Assembly (NCBI GenBank): GCA_019137255.1
Contig: WPDH01000028.1
Coordinates: forward strand, 248,001 to 312,000
Reading direction: 5' to 3'
Source: Corinectria fuckeliana
Taxonomy: Eukaryota; Ascomycota; Sordariomycetes; Hypocreales; Nectriaceae
DNA length: 64,000 bases
The notes beneath the pieces were generated by a model. That model did no database searches, had not been told where the DNA came from, and saw nothing but the letters and a program-made list of their open reading frames with translations. Shown here piece after piece: positions 1 through 12,110 of this stretch. A program made the position numbers and the translations under genes. Positions within the stretch are counted from its first letter, which is position 1; the number at the start of each line of letters is the position of its first letter.

Positions 1-3000
1 AGCTTGAGAATGAGACACACTCCACTCTTGAACCTGAAACCAAGACTGTACTTATAGTTGAGCCCGAGACTGAAGCTGAATCAAAGCCCGAAACTGAGAC
101 TCAACCTCTGGTCGACCCTGAGACTCAATATTCTGTTGTCGAGCCGCCTACCGGCGAACCTGCAGCTGATCCTAACCCGGAAACTGAATCCAAGCCTGAG
201 AATGAGACTGAGTGGGCGAGCCGGGAAATTTCCGATGCCGCTATGCCGGAAATCGAGGCTGGAGAAAAGCCCCATGTCGACATCGAAGCTACTGAACCTG
301 CAGTTGAGCCTGACCTAAAAAATGAACCGATTTCGGAGCTCCATGCATTACCATCGTTCTCGGAGACACCTGCTGGTCCCGAAGAGGCCGACACTCCAAC
401 GGACTCAATCCCAATGACCGAAAGGAGTCCCACCGCTGAGGCTGAGATGGTCATCGTTGAGAAACCTGTCGACGAGGATGCCCCTGCCCTGTCGAAAAAG
501 GAGAAGAAAAGGAAAAAAGGGGGCAAGGGTCAAGACACCGAAGCTCCCGAAGCCTCGAGGGCGACTTACTCTACAGGCCCTGTAGACGATGCGCTAGTTG
601 AGCCTTCTACCGAACTCGCGTTTGATCATCCATTGGAGGTGGTCGAGCCTGCGCTGGAAAACACCGAATCTGTACCTGATGCCACGCCGCCTGATCTTGT
701 ATCTACCAAGCTTGGAGACGTGGTCGTGGAACCTGCAGCTGTGCTTGAGCACGAGCCCGAGACAATCATCAAATCTGAGACTCAAGAGACACCCAACGAG
801 ATCAGTGTCGAAACGGAACCTGCTCTGAATGTGCCATCCGTACCAAAGTCTGAGACAGAAGCCGGACTTGCCCCCGAATTGGCCCTTGAATCTACCGCAG
901 AGGCTGAGCCTGCTCTCGAAGTCGCTACGGAGGTTGAGCTAGCTCCTGAACCTACCACAGAGGCCGAGCCTGCTCCCGAACCTGCTTTCGAAGTTATCGC
1001 TGAGCGTAAACCCACCTCTGAATTTGTCAGTGAGGCAGAGCCGGAGCCTGAGAAAAAGGTCGACAGCGAGACAAGTGCGGAGTTGTCTAAGAAGGAGAAG
1101 CGAAAAAAGAAGAAGGGCAGGAGTGCCGATCTCGACGCGTCGGGGGAACTCGAGCAGCCGAAAGAGGCTGACATAAAATCCAAATCTACGCCAACAGTCA
1201 CCACACAGATCGAGGCTGGTTCCAGTCCCGAAGCTGACCCTGAGGTTGCCGAGCACTCACTCGAGACTGTAGTCACCTCCAAATCTACCCCTGATGTTGT
1301 CGTAACGCCAAAGACAGAAGAAGCAGTCGTCGCTTCTGAACTTGGAGCAATGGCCACCCCTAAGCCCACCTCCGAAGTTGTCGAACCCGAACCGAAGGTC
1401 CAGCTTGCAGACGAGTCCGCCCCAGAACCCACTCGCGGGCTTGATACGGAGGGAAAAACTGCCATTGAACCGATACCTGAAGTCATTGATCAGCTAGAGC
1501 CCGGTGCAGCTTTCCGAGTCGTGGTGGAGCCCGAGCCAGAACCCAAGAAAGAGGAGGAGTCCCAGGATCTTACCTTGTCGAAGAAGGATAAGAAAAAGAA
1601 GAAGAAGAAGAAGGGTAAAGGCTCTACTGCTGAGTCTCCAGATGAACCAGAAACCTCCGTGCAACCCAAGGCATTGGCTACGCCTGCAAATGGTCCGTCC
1701 ACCACGGCTATTCCATCGCAATTCAATGAATCAGCTGAGGCAGTAGAGTTTGCAGAATCTTCTGAGCAATCGAAACCTACTGGTGTGGTTGAGCCAGTTG
1801 AGGCTCCTGAACCTGCCCATCCCGTCATGTTGGAAGGGTCTGCTGAACAGCAAAAGCCGGCAGAGCTCGTCGAACAGGTCGACGCCGTCCCAATTACGGA
1901 AAATATCGATACTCCTGGACCTGCCTTTGAAACAGGTCGTCAGCTTGAGCCGGAGTCCGAGCAGGCACAGGAGGACGAACAAGTTGCCCCCGCGTCCAAG
2001 GAGAACAAGAAAAAGAAAAAGAAGAACGCAAAGGCGCCAACCTCTGTCGAAGAGCCAGAGCTTGTTAAAGAACCTGAAGCCACTCACGAGCTTGTAACCG
2101 GGCCCTCCCTTGATACTGCCATAGGCCCTTTTCTTGACTCTACTCCCGAGGTCGGGGAGCGTGCCAAAGAAGCTGAAGCTGCTCTTGAGATGACGCCCGA
2201 ACCTGCGCCTGAAACCCTCTTCGATGCTTCTCTTCAACAAGTTACCGAACCTACTCCTGAGACTACAGCGCCTACTAAAGAACCCGAAGCTGCTCTTGAG
2301 CCTGCGTCTGCCATCCAGTCCTCCCCTGATGTTGCTTCTCAACCTATTCTCGACACAGCTCCTGCAACTGTTGAAGAAGACAAAGCTGCCCTGGAGATTG
2401 CACCCGACCATGCGCCTGATTCTTTTACTAGTTCTTTCGAACCTGTTGTTGAGGCTGCCGCCGAGACTCTAGATCCTGATACCATGCCTGTCGAAAATGT
2501 ACAGAGAGACGGCGAATCTGACTGGATCCTGACTAGGACCATTGGACTAGGCGAGGAGAAGACGCTCGATTCTTCCCAATTTGAAGTGCCCATTGAGCCC
2601 ACCTTGGACAATCCAAGCAGCATACACCCGGCGGTTCCTGAAACTCCACTTGCACCCGAAGTTGAGCTTCCAGCCGAATCTATCTCTGTACCAGAGGGTG
2701 ACGGCGACGAGTACTCTGGTCTTTCGAAGAAGGAGAAAAAAAGGCGGAAGAAGGAGAAGAAGGCCCAGGAAATTGCAGCTGCCGCTGTCAAGGAAACCGC
2801 TGAGCCCGAAAAAGAAGACACGACTGCCAAAGAAGCTCTCCCCGAACTACTCGAGGATGGGAAATCCGAAATCACCAAGATTGAAACTGCAGTCACCGAG
2901 GCATCACCAACACAAGACATTGAACCCACAGTAGAGGCAAAACCAGCAGAAGAAATGCAGCCCGTCCCGGAGCTTGAGAAGACTCTAGAAGTGGAAGCAG

Positions 3001-6000
3001 AGGCTGAGCCAACCCCTGTTCAAGATGCTCAGCACGAGACCAGTCTGGCGTTTGAACCCTCTTTAGAATCCGAACCAGCACTGGAGACTGCAACGATATC
3101 GAGGCCTGAACCCGAGAACGTTGACCAGATAGAGGCGAAGACCGAACCTTATCTAGAAACAGTTCGAACGCCCCGAATTGTTGCCGAAGTCCCACCTGAG
3201 CTAGAGCAGAAAGAGGAGGGCCAGCAGGACGCAGGACTCACCAAGAAACAAAGGAAAAAGAAGAAGAAGAACACTAAGCCTGTCACTCTTGATCTTGGAG
3301 AAACCTCTCAGCCAGCCGAGGAGCCTGCTCAGCTGAATGACGCGGAAAGAGTTGCTGAGTCGGATAATCCAGTTACCCAAGACGCCCTAACTGCCGGGAC
3401 TGCCGTTACTGAGGAAGCGAAGGTTGACCCTGATTGCCAGCCTGAACTTCAACAACCCGAGCCCGAAGTAAAGGAAGAGAAAGACATCCCGAGTTTGGGT
3501 CCCTTGGAAGCAGACCAAAAAGACACCGCCAGGGATTCCGGCTTGGTTCAAACATCCGAAGAAGTCGCGCTGGACAACGAGGGACCCCAACTTGACGAGC
3601 CAGAGCCAGCTGTTGAACCCTTACCTATTGCTACCGAAGCGGCTGTTATGGAGTCTGAGCCGCCTGTCGACACTCAGCCAGAGGTGGAACAGAATGATGA
3701 CCAGGACATCCAAAGCATTCAAACTTCTCAGCAGGACAAAAAAAGGAAGAAGAAGAAGGTGAAGGCAAAAGCAAAGGCGACGGAGCTTGAAGAGGAGGCT
3801 GCTGCACAACAGTCCTCCCTTTCTCCGGAGCCTGCAAATGAGTCTTTTCCGGACGAGCCATCGATGATTCCTCAAGGACTGTCCCAAGTTGAGCATTCCG
3901 CGCCACAGGAGGCACAAGCGATCATCATCGAATCTCCACTGCAGTCCGAAGTTGAACGTCCGCTAGAGCACCGCGTCGAGGTTCTGCCAGAATCCCAACT
4001 ACAGTTGGATGCCGAGCCCATCGAATCAGAATCCAAGATTGTGTTGATCGCTCCGCGCGAGATCGAAGTATCCATGGTCGAAACTCCGTTGGAATCCGAA
4101 CCTCAGCCTCAGCTCGAGTCTCAGCCTGAGGTGGAGGTTGTACCTGAACCCGAGCCTCAGTCGGAGAAGCAGGAGGACCTGTCAAGCCCCAGTCTTTCCA
4201 AGAAGGACAAGAAGAAAAAGGAGAAGGGGAAAGCTACCGTGTCCCAGCCTGCTGAATCTGCAGGGGAACCAAGTTCTACCGCAGAATCGACCGAGCTACC
4301 TGAGATGCCAAAAGAACAAGGGTCCACTCGTCTTGAATCCATCGATGTTCCTAGAGAGCCAGATGCCGTTCTTGGGTCTCCTGAGACCACAACGAACCTT
4401 GAGGCAGAACGTCATCCTGAACAAGTTAAACTTACTGAGAACCCAGAAGCGGTGACTTCGACAGCCAAGATGCCAAGAGAGTTAGCGTCTACCAACGAAC
4501 CAACTAAACCTCACAATGAACTATCCGCCATTCCTGAGCCGCTAGATGCTACAACACAGCTTGAGACCAGTGCTCAACCTGAACAACCTGAGGCTGCGAA
4601 AGAGCCTGAAGAGGCTTTTGAGACACTCGATATGCCAAGAAACCTGCAGCCTTCTATTACTGAACCAACTGAACCTCTCAAAGAGCTAGCTGCCATTTTT
4701 GAGACAACTGAGACGGCAACAGAGTCAGAAGCTGCTACCAATCCTCAATCAACTGAGCCTATGAAGGGACCGGGGTATGCCGCTGAACTAAAGAAGGCAA
4801 CCTCGGAGCCTAGGGTTGTTTCAGAGCTGATTGAATCCCTTGAACCGACAATGGCGCCGGAGGTGACAGTTGAGCCAAGTACGCGAACTGTGACAATAAG
4901 TGAATCTGAAGTTCAGGCCCCTCCTGTTAGTGAGCCTACGACAAAGGAGCCAGATGCTTTTACTGAGCTGTCCAAGACTGCAAAGGAGCTTGAGCCTGTT
5001 CCCGAGCCCACCGAGCCAGCGAACAAACCAGAAGCCGCTATTGAGCCAATTGCCGAAATCACGGCGGAGGCGGGAAAGCCGGAGGACGACTTGTGGGGCG
5101 CGACCACGTCAAAGAAGGCTAAGAAAGCCAAGAAGAAGAAGCAGAAGGCTTTGCTTGCTGCACGAGCTGAGGGACCTGGCGAGCAGACCGCTCAATCTGA
5201 CGCTCCGCCAACACCCATGCAAATCGATGCTGAAGAAGCGGTCAACAAGGAGACGCCCGAGGAGGCCGGGGACCCTGGCTTGGGCAACGACCACGACTCC
5301 AATGATCCACATCAGCATGACCTCGTCCAGATCACCGCCACAGATCCAGACGAGCTTCAAGATATGAAGTCGGTGGCTCAAGTCGAGGCCGCACATACTC
5401 CCTCGCCTTCTCAAGCCTTAAAAGACGGCCAAAGATCTACTTCCGATGCTCAATGGTCTGCTGATGCCTCTATGATTCAGCCAGCAGTACTCTCACCGGG
5501 TGTGTGGTCAGAAGCCTCGGCTGGAAAGCAATCAAGGAAGGACAAGAAGAAGAAAAACAAGAAGGGTAGCGCTGACGCTCTGTCTGAGAATGTACCTTCT
5601 AGCTTACTAGCCGAGGACCCAGCTCCTCCTGCTAGTCTCTCGGCGAGTGGTGATGTTATCATGACTGAACCTGTGTCATTGACCGAGGGACCCTCTACTA
5701 CTGAGGGCATCCAAACTTTCCCCGAGATCACAGTGAAATCCGAGGAGGCAGTTTTTGTTCCCGATGAACCCGAACAGGCGAAGGAGCATACCCCGCATCC
5801 AGATCTGGAGGAAGCTGTGGAACTTGTTCCAAGGCAGCTGGAGAATGCTGCTGAAGAAGATGGTAGCGACCAGCCTGCAGCGTCTGACGTTGCGGCACAT
5901 CAAGAAAATTCCACTGGAGGCCTACCGGACGATGAGCTCCAGACAAAAATCTCTAAAAAGGACAAGAAGAAGGGAAAAAAAAAACAGGCCAGCCGCATCC

Positions 6001-9000
6001 AAGATTCCGTGGAGCTCGCAACTGAACCCGCTTTGGAAGCTGTTGCTGCACCTCAGGCCGAGCCTATGGAGATGCATACTTCTACTCCTGTTGAGGATCT
6101 TCCTGAAACATCCATCAATGACGTGGCCGTCGAAGTTGCGCCTGTAGAATCTACTTCTGCCGAGGTTGCACCTCTTGAGGTTGAGCCTTTGGAGGCTATC
6201 CCGATTCAAGAAACCTCGATCCCGGGCGTACGAGAGGAAGATGCTGCCAGGAATACTGCATTGGACGACATTTCTATCCCAGATGCTCCGATGGAGACTG
6301 GTTCTGTCGAAGCTGCACCTGTTCAGATTGCGCATGTCGAAGATGCCCTGGTCCATGAACCCGTTATCCCAGACGTACCTGTGGAAGAAAACGCTGCCAG
6401 AGACATTCCGCTACCCGACGCAACCATCCAAGATGCTCCTTCTAAGGGTGCCATTGCGAAGGAGGCTGTCGCCACCGACGCCCCTGATGAGGACGTTTCT
6501 GTCGCCATCCCTTCAACAGACAAAACCGCCCAGCAGCCTGATGCTATCCTGCCTGTCAAAAAGTCAAAAAAGGAGAGAAAAAAGGCTCAGAAGCTCGGTC
6601 GGTCGTTGGAACTTGCTGAACCCCCACTCGCAGAGGATTCTGTTGCAACTGAGGGTCATGAGGCCTCACTTCAGCAGGCAATAGACGAGCCTGCTAAGTC
6701 ACAAGATATTAGCTCGTGGAGTGAACTACCGAAACAGCAGTCGCCCGTCACACCCCAAGCGGAGGCACGGCTAGAAGAACCTACTCTTGATGCGGTTGTT
6801 GACGTTGCTGAAGCCTCCCAACCCCCCGAGGCCTTTGTCCCAAGTCGAGAAACAGCGGAGGCGACAGACTCAGTTTCAGCTGCCGATAAAGAAGATGCCG
6901 AATGGGCATTGCCTGCCAAGAAGAAAGGGAAGAAGAGTAACCTTGGCGGTAGCACTCTCACCGATGTCGAGACGAAACCGCTAGAGCTAGAGGAATCCAT
7001 CACCGCTCCCGTGGAACCCCCGCATACGGTCGAAAGCAACGCTGGTTATGAGCATAGCCCCAAGCTCGAGCAGACTAGGTCCATTGATGTTGAGGCTCCC
7101 CGGTCACTCGAGCCAACTAGGTCGCTAGGAGAGGATGACGAAGAATGGGGTCTCCCTGTCAAAAGAAAGGCCAAGAAGGGGAAGAAGGCCTCGACGACGA
7201 CAGCTTCATGCACAGAACATTCGTCTATCCCGACAACATTCGACGAGATCTTCAGAGCTGTTCCCGCTGACACACTTGATGTTGCCCCCAAGCCTCAGGA
7301 GGGGGTCAAAGAACCGACAGTGGACGAAACCCACTTGGAGCCCGATCAGCGTAGACCCCATGCGCCGCAAGGGCTGATGTCGTCTGATGACATTGAGCCT
7401 TTCAAGTCACACTTTGAGCCAAGGTCTATAGATGCCGATGTCACTATGGAGGATGCCGACGGCCCAGCAATTCTAGCCCCGGTTGAGGAGCGCTTGGCAT
7501 CGCCTGACGAGAATGCACGCAGTGTTTCTCTCGAAAAGGAAGAGCCATCCACTACGAACCCAGAGGACCAACATCAGGTGCTTGCTGCTATCCCTGAGCG
7601 CAGTCACGAACCAGAAGGTGTCGATGGCAAATCCAAGGACCCTTCTACTCCAAAGGCCAAGAAGACTAAAAAAGAGAGAAAGACAAGCTCTGTTCGAACT
7701 CAACAACAAACTCCAGAGGCGACCCCGGAACGAGAAATCCAGGAAATCGAGAGAACCATCATGCCGGAACCTACTGCTCTTGGTGATGACAATACCCAAG
7801 CAATATCTGGTGCGGCCGTCCCCAGAGAACTAGTCAAGCCTAAAGAGCGTGAGACGACATTTCAAGACTTGCCTTCGCCCCAGAAAAAGTCTCTCGAGTT
7901 CCGGGATTTGCCGGTGCAGGAGACCGCTGATCCTGAGAAGAGCAAACTGAAGTCTGGTGACATCGTGGGGGGTTTAGATCCTCAAGATAGGGGTGTTGGT
8001 TCAGTAAAGGACTGGGTTGAGCTGTCGCCTGAACCCAAGGCCGAGAAGGCTAAAACACCAACTCGACCGCCGAAGGCCGGCCCTGAATCCATCACTTCTA
8101 CACCACTGAGAGATCTCAAGGGCGCAGACAAGACCATATTACCGCTGGGTGGCAATGAAGCGACAGCAAGTGCGGGCGAAGTCATCGCAGCAGTGGCGGC
8201 CACGGCAACAGGGGCTGCTGTTCTTGCCGACAAATTCAGCAGCAAGAAAGGAAAAGAGAAGCAGACGAAGGACGCGAAATCGGAAAAGGAATATGACTTG
8301 CCTGATGACACATCTCTACGGGAGAGCGCTTACAGCAAGGGAGTGGAGGCCGACGCGCGAGTGAAGGAACCCGTGTTTGGACAGAGCTCTTTCCATGAGA
8401 GAAAGAAGCTGGATACGAGGGTGGACGACAATTTCTGGGGGGGTGATGTTGCGGAGGAAAAGAAAAGCAAGGATAGAGGCATACGAGTGAGGGACGACAT
8501 GATGAGTGGCCGAGAACATGTCAAGCCGACGAACAGAGAGACGGTCATGGGAATCAATTTGGACTACAAGGAGAAGTCCCGAATCAGGGACGACAAGCTT
8601 GGCACACCAAGCAAGGACAAGACGCCCGAGAGAGTCTACGACAAGAAGGGCACTTCCAGGGAGCTGCACAGGAGTAAAGGCGAGGAGAAGGACATGAACA
8701 AACACAAGGACAAGGAGCCGGCGGCAGTCAGCGACGGTTCTACCGAGACTGAAGGGGGTTGGAAGGAGACATCTCGACAAGGCGCACCGTTGATAAACGA
8801 TGAGATGGCAGAAAGCCCTGTGCTGGGACGAGGAGATGCAGTTCTGTATCGTTCGGCGCCCCAGGGTCTCCTCCGCCGAGGGTCCGATGTTGAGGACCCA
8901 GTGGGTGGGCTTTTGAGGGAGGAAAGCCGAGCCCCAGCCTCGCTTGGGGATCTGGGTTCTGACCTGAGTGGACTTCGACGATCACCTGCCCGGGGTTTGG

Positions 9001-11433
9001 AGCCAGTACAAGAAGTCCCGGAGGCAGAGGCGGAGGCAGCGAGGAGGATGCAGAAGCGTCTGTTAGTCAACCGAGACAGCGGGTTCGCTGGAGACTCGCC
9101 AAACCCTCAGCGACGGAGCTTGGGGCTTGACGATGAGCAGCAACGGGACAGCGGCGTGCACACGGGAGACTGGAATGAAGGCGACGGCACGGGCCGCGGC
9201 GCAGTGCGGGACCGTGCCCTGCGGGACCGCGCCGTACTACAAACACCGGAGCCGGGACCGGAGAGACGACTCCGGAGGTCGCCCCGAGGCACGCCGGTGC
9301 TACGAGAGCCGCCACCGCCGGCGGCGACGCCGGAGCCGGAGAAGAAGATGAAGCCGTACGGGACGCTGGCAGCGGCGGGAGCTGTAGCGGGAGCAGCAAC
9401 AACAGCAGCAGCAGTGGCAGGACTCGCCAGGTCGGCCACATCGACGCCGCCGTCTCGCAGCGTGTCGGACAACCCGCCGCCCTCACGCCAGTTACAATCG
9501 TCATCGCCGCGGCCATTTTCCGCACGCCGATCCCTGTCCAACACCAGCCTCTCTCGGCGCCGGACGCCGCCGGAGCCGCTGCAGTTGCGGCCTGAGAGCC
9601 CAGGCATCAGCCGCACGTCAGATACCCCCACTCCACCGCTCCGTCGGGTCGACAAGCGAATGAGCGGCGATTTACGGGCGCTCCGTAACCAAAACAACAC
9701 CACGCCCATTGCAAATGAAGGTCGTGTCCGCGCCAAGGACATGGCCGACGTCTATGTAAGTGCTATTCGTGTGCTTCCTTCCTTCCTTGCTTCCTTCCTG
9801 CCCCCCTCCATCCCTTGCTTTGAATCCTTCACCGCCTTTTAAAATCCCCCCACCCTTCGACTTCTTCCTCTTCTTCCTCTTCCTCCTCCCCTCTTCTTCG
9901 CCTTCTCGACCAAAGCCCTCTCTCTCCTCTCGACTGACCCTTTTCGCTCTTCAGGATGGCTTCGGCGAAGGCCGCATCGGCTCGCCCCGTTCACCCACCC
10001 GACCCCACAGCATGCGCCGTCGACAGAGCATGCAGGTTCTTGAACTCGAGAACAAGGTCGACCAGCTCTTGGCCGAAAACCGCGCCCTTACCGAAGCGCG
10101 AGCCACAGTTGAGACCGGCCTCGTCCAGCGCGCCGCCACCACTCTAGCCGACCGCGACGCCGAGATCGATGCCCTCAAGCAGTCGCTCAAGTTTCTCCAG
10201 AACGAAGTCTCCCGCCTGACCGAGGTCAACGACGGCCTTGCCAGCGCCAATGCCGAGCTTGCCAACAAGGACGCCAACCGCCATGCCGATCTCGAGGCGC
10301 GACACTCAACAATCATCCGCGAGCTCGATGAGGCTCGTGGCGCTCAAGGTCACTTTGACCGGACTCTCCAACAAAAGGACGCCGAGATTGCCAAGTTGCG
10401 CGAAGAGCTCGAGGCTGCCAAGGAAAAGATCCGCGATGCTCAGCGACAGATTCTCGAGTCCAAGGCCGCCGACGGGCACTTCCTCAATATCCGCGACGAG
10501 GATCACTTCGACCATCGTTGCCAGCAGCTCTGCTCCCACGTTCAGCAATGGGTGCTGCGCTTCTCCAAGTTTTCTGATATGCGCGCTTGTCGCCTGACGA
10601 GTGAGATCAACGATGAGAAAACAATCGACCGATTAGACAATGCCGTCCTGGATGGCTCCGATGTCGACACCTACCTCAGAGACCGCGTCAAGCGACGAGA
10701 CATCTTCATGTCCATGACGATGAACATGATTTGGGAGTTCGTCTTTACCCGCTATCTATTCGGCATGGACCGAGAGCAGAGGCAAAAGCTCAAGTCGCTT
10801 GAAAAGCTGCTGACCGAGGTCGGCCCACCGGAAGCGGTGCGTCAATGGCGCGCCGTGACCCTGACCCTACTGGCGAGGCGCGATAGCTTCAAGCGCCAGC
10901 GTGACCTGGACACCGAGGCCGTTGTCCAGGCTGTCTTCCAGGTCCTATGCAAGATCCTTCCGCCGCCCGGAAACATGGAGGGACAGATTGAAACTCAGCT
11001 TCGCCGCGTGATGAAGGAGGCCGTGGCCCTTTCCATCGAGATGCGTACTCAAAAGGCCGAGTATATCATGTTGCCGCCTCTGCAGCCCGAGTACGACGCG
11101 GACGGCGAGCTCGCCGCAACAGTTCAGTTCAACGCGTCAATGATGAACGAGCGCAGCGGCAACGCCAACATGACGAATGAGAACCTCGAGTCTCAAGGCG
11201 CCGTGGTCCGCATCGTTCTTTTCCCCTTGGTCGTCAAGAAGGGAGACGACAACGGCAAGGGTGACGAAGAGATTGTCGTGTGGCCCGCACAAGTGCTCAT
11301 CGCTCGCTCCCAGCTTCCCTTTGGAGCTTCGAGCGACGCCGGAGGCGCGTCCCTTGGTGCGCGCAGCCATATCAGCGTCGTGACGGAGCACATGGGACAG
11401 CCCGAGGCTGAGTATCTGGAGGGAGGAATCTAG
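1..11433 (+). CDS. lah: Giant Leashin-like / involucrin-repeat protein, 5'-truncated by window edge
   Basis: The reading frame is already open at base 3, so the gene begins outside the window. Exons visible: <1..9755 and 9955..11433; the 199-bp intron starts GTAAGT and ends TTCAG and joins in phase 0, giving about 3740 visible residues. The long first part is low-complexity Pro/Glu/Ala/Thr-rich acidic sequence broken about every 350-600 bp by lysine blocks of the type LSKKEKKKKKK. Two Ala/Gly-rich hydrophobic stretches lie near 8160-8230 and 9355-9430. Exon 2 is conserved-looking: an Arg-rich leader, a long coiled coil (about 10030-10480), then a globular helical region to the stop at 11431. 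Fungal proteins of this build are annotated as involucrin repeat proteins. Leashin, the tether that anchors Woronin bodies at the septal cell cortex, has this architecture, with a repetitive middle and conserved C-terminus. The Leashin assignment is from memory of the family, not from alignment. Confidence 0.72.
9756..9954 (+). other. Intron of the giant Leashin-like gene
   Basis: The donor GTAAGT follows the codons for Ala-Asp-Val-Tyr. The acceptor TTCAG precedes Asp-Gly-Phe-Gly-Glu-Gly. The intron is strongly pyrimidine-rich. Reading through it would end the first ORF at 9842, so splicing is required to reach the conserved coiled-coil C-terminus. Confidence 0.85.
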
Positions 11434-12110
11434 GATTCAAGATGATGATGATGACCGAAGATGGGTCGTGCAGATTATGGCGAGTGTTTTGATTAGATAT
11501 GACAACGGTCTACAGCGACGTTTATTTTTTTTTCCTTTTTGTCTCTTGGTTTGGGGCTATTCTGGGGTAGGGAACAAAAGGTTCATGATATCCTGGCTGA
11601 TCTGTTTTTTCTTTTACTCTACGACTGGGCTTCTATTTTCCTTTGTGTGTCAACGCCGCGTTGCGTGTATTTGGCTGTGTTGGAGTCTTTGGCTTGGTAC
11701 GTACACATGTTGTAATGAAATGCCGCAATTTTTGTTTGTTCGATTAGCATCGCATACCAGCCTAGAAAGCTGTCCTATGAAAGCGAGCGAGAATACATAA
11801 TAGAGTATACCCTACGAATACACTGTTGCTGCTTTCCTGAGATGGTCGAGTCCCGATTACATTCAGTGGGTGTGCCCTTATAGACTTATCTAGTTGGTCC
11901 GGGAGTCGGATTCATCGCTAACTGAGCAGCCATCCACAGAATCATAGCCGGCTATTCACTAATCATCAATGACATGGCTGTATATGCTACTATACAAATA
12001 CGTTTGTTTTTCACTATACACATGGTTCCTTTTTTTGTCCTGTCCAGTCAAGTCCTTGTCTCGTTCATAGCTCTAAGCAGCTTGTTATACCGGGTCGTCT
12101 ACCTGGTCAG
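11434..12110. other. Intergenic region between convergent genes
   Basis: This is the 677-bp 3' flank shared by the plus-strand Leashin-like gene and the minus-strand gene that ends at 12111. It is T-rich, as expected for 3' untranslated and terminator sequence. I see no coding sequence, repeat or RNA gene in it. Confidence 0.6.

Noticed and set aside
782..1486. Long minus-strand open frame (234 codons) opposite the giant gene
   Set aside because: It is the antisense of the Pro/Glu-rich repeats, which lack stop codons on the reverse strand. Similar mirror frames occur along the whole repeat region and none has a domain.
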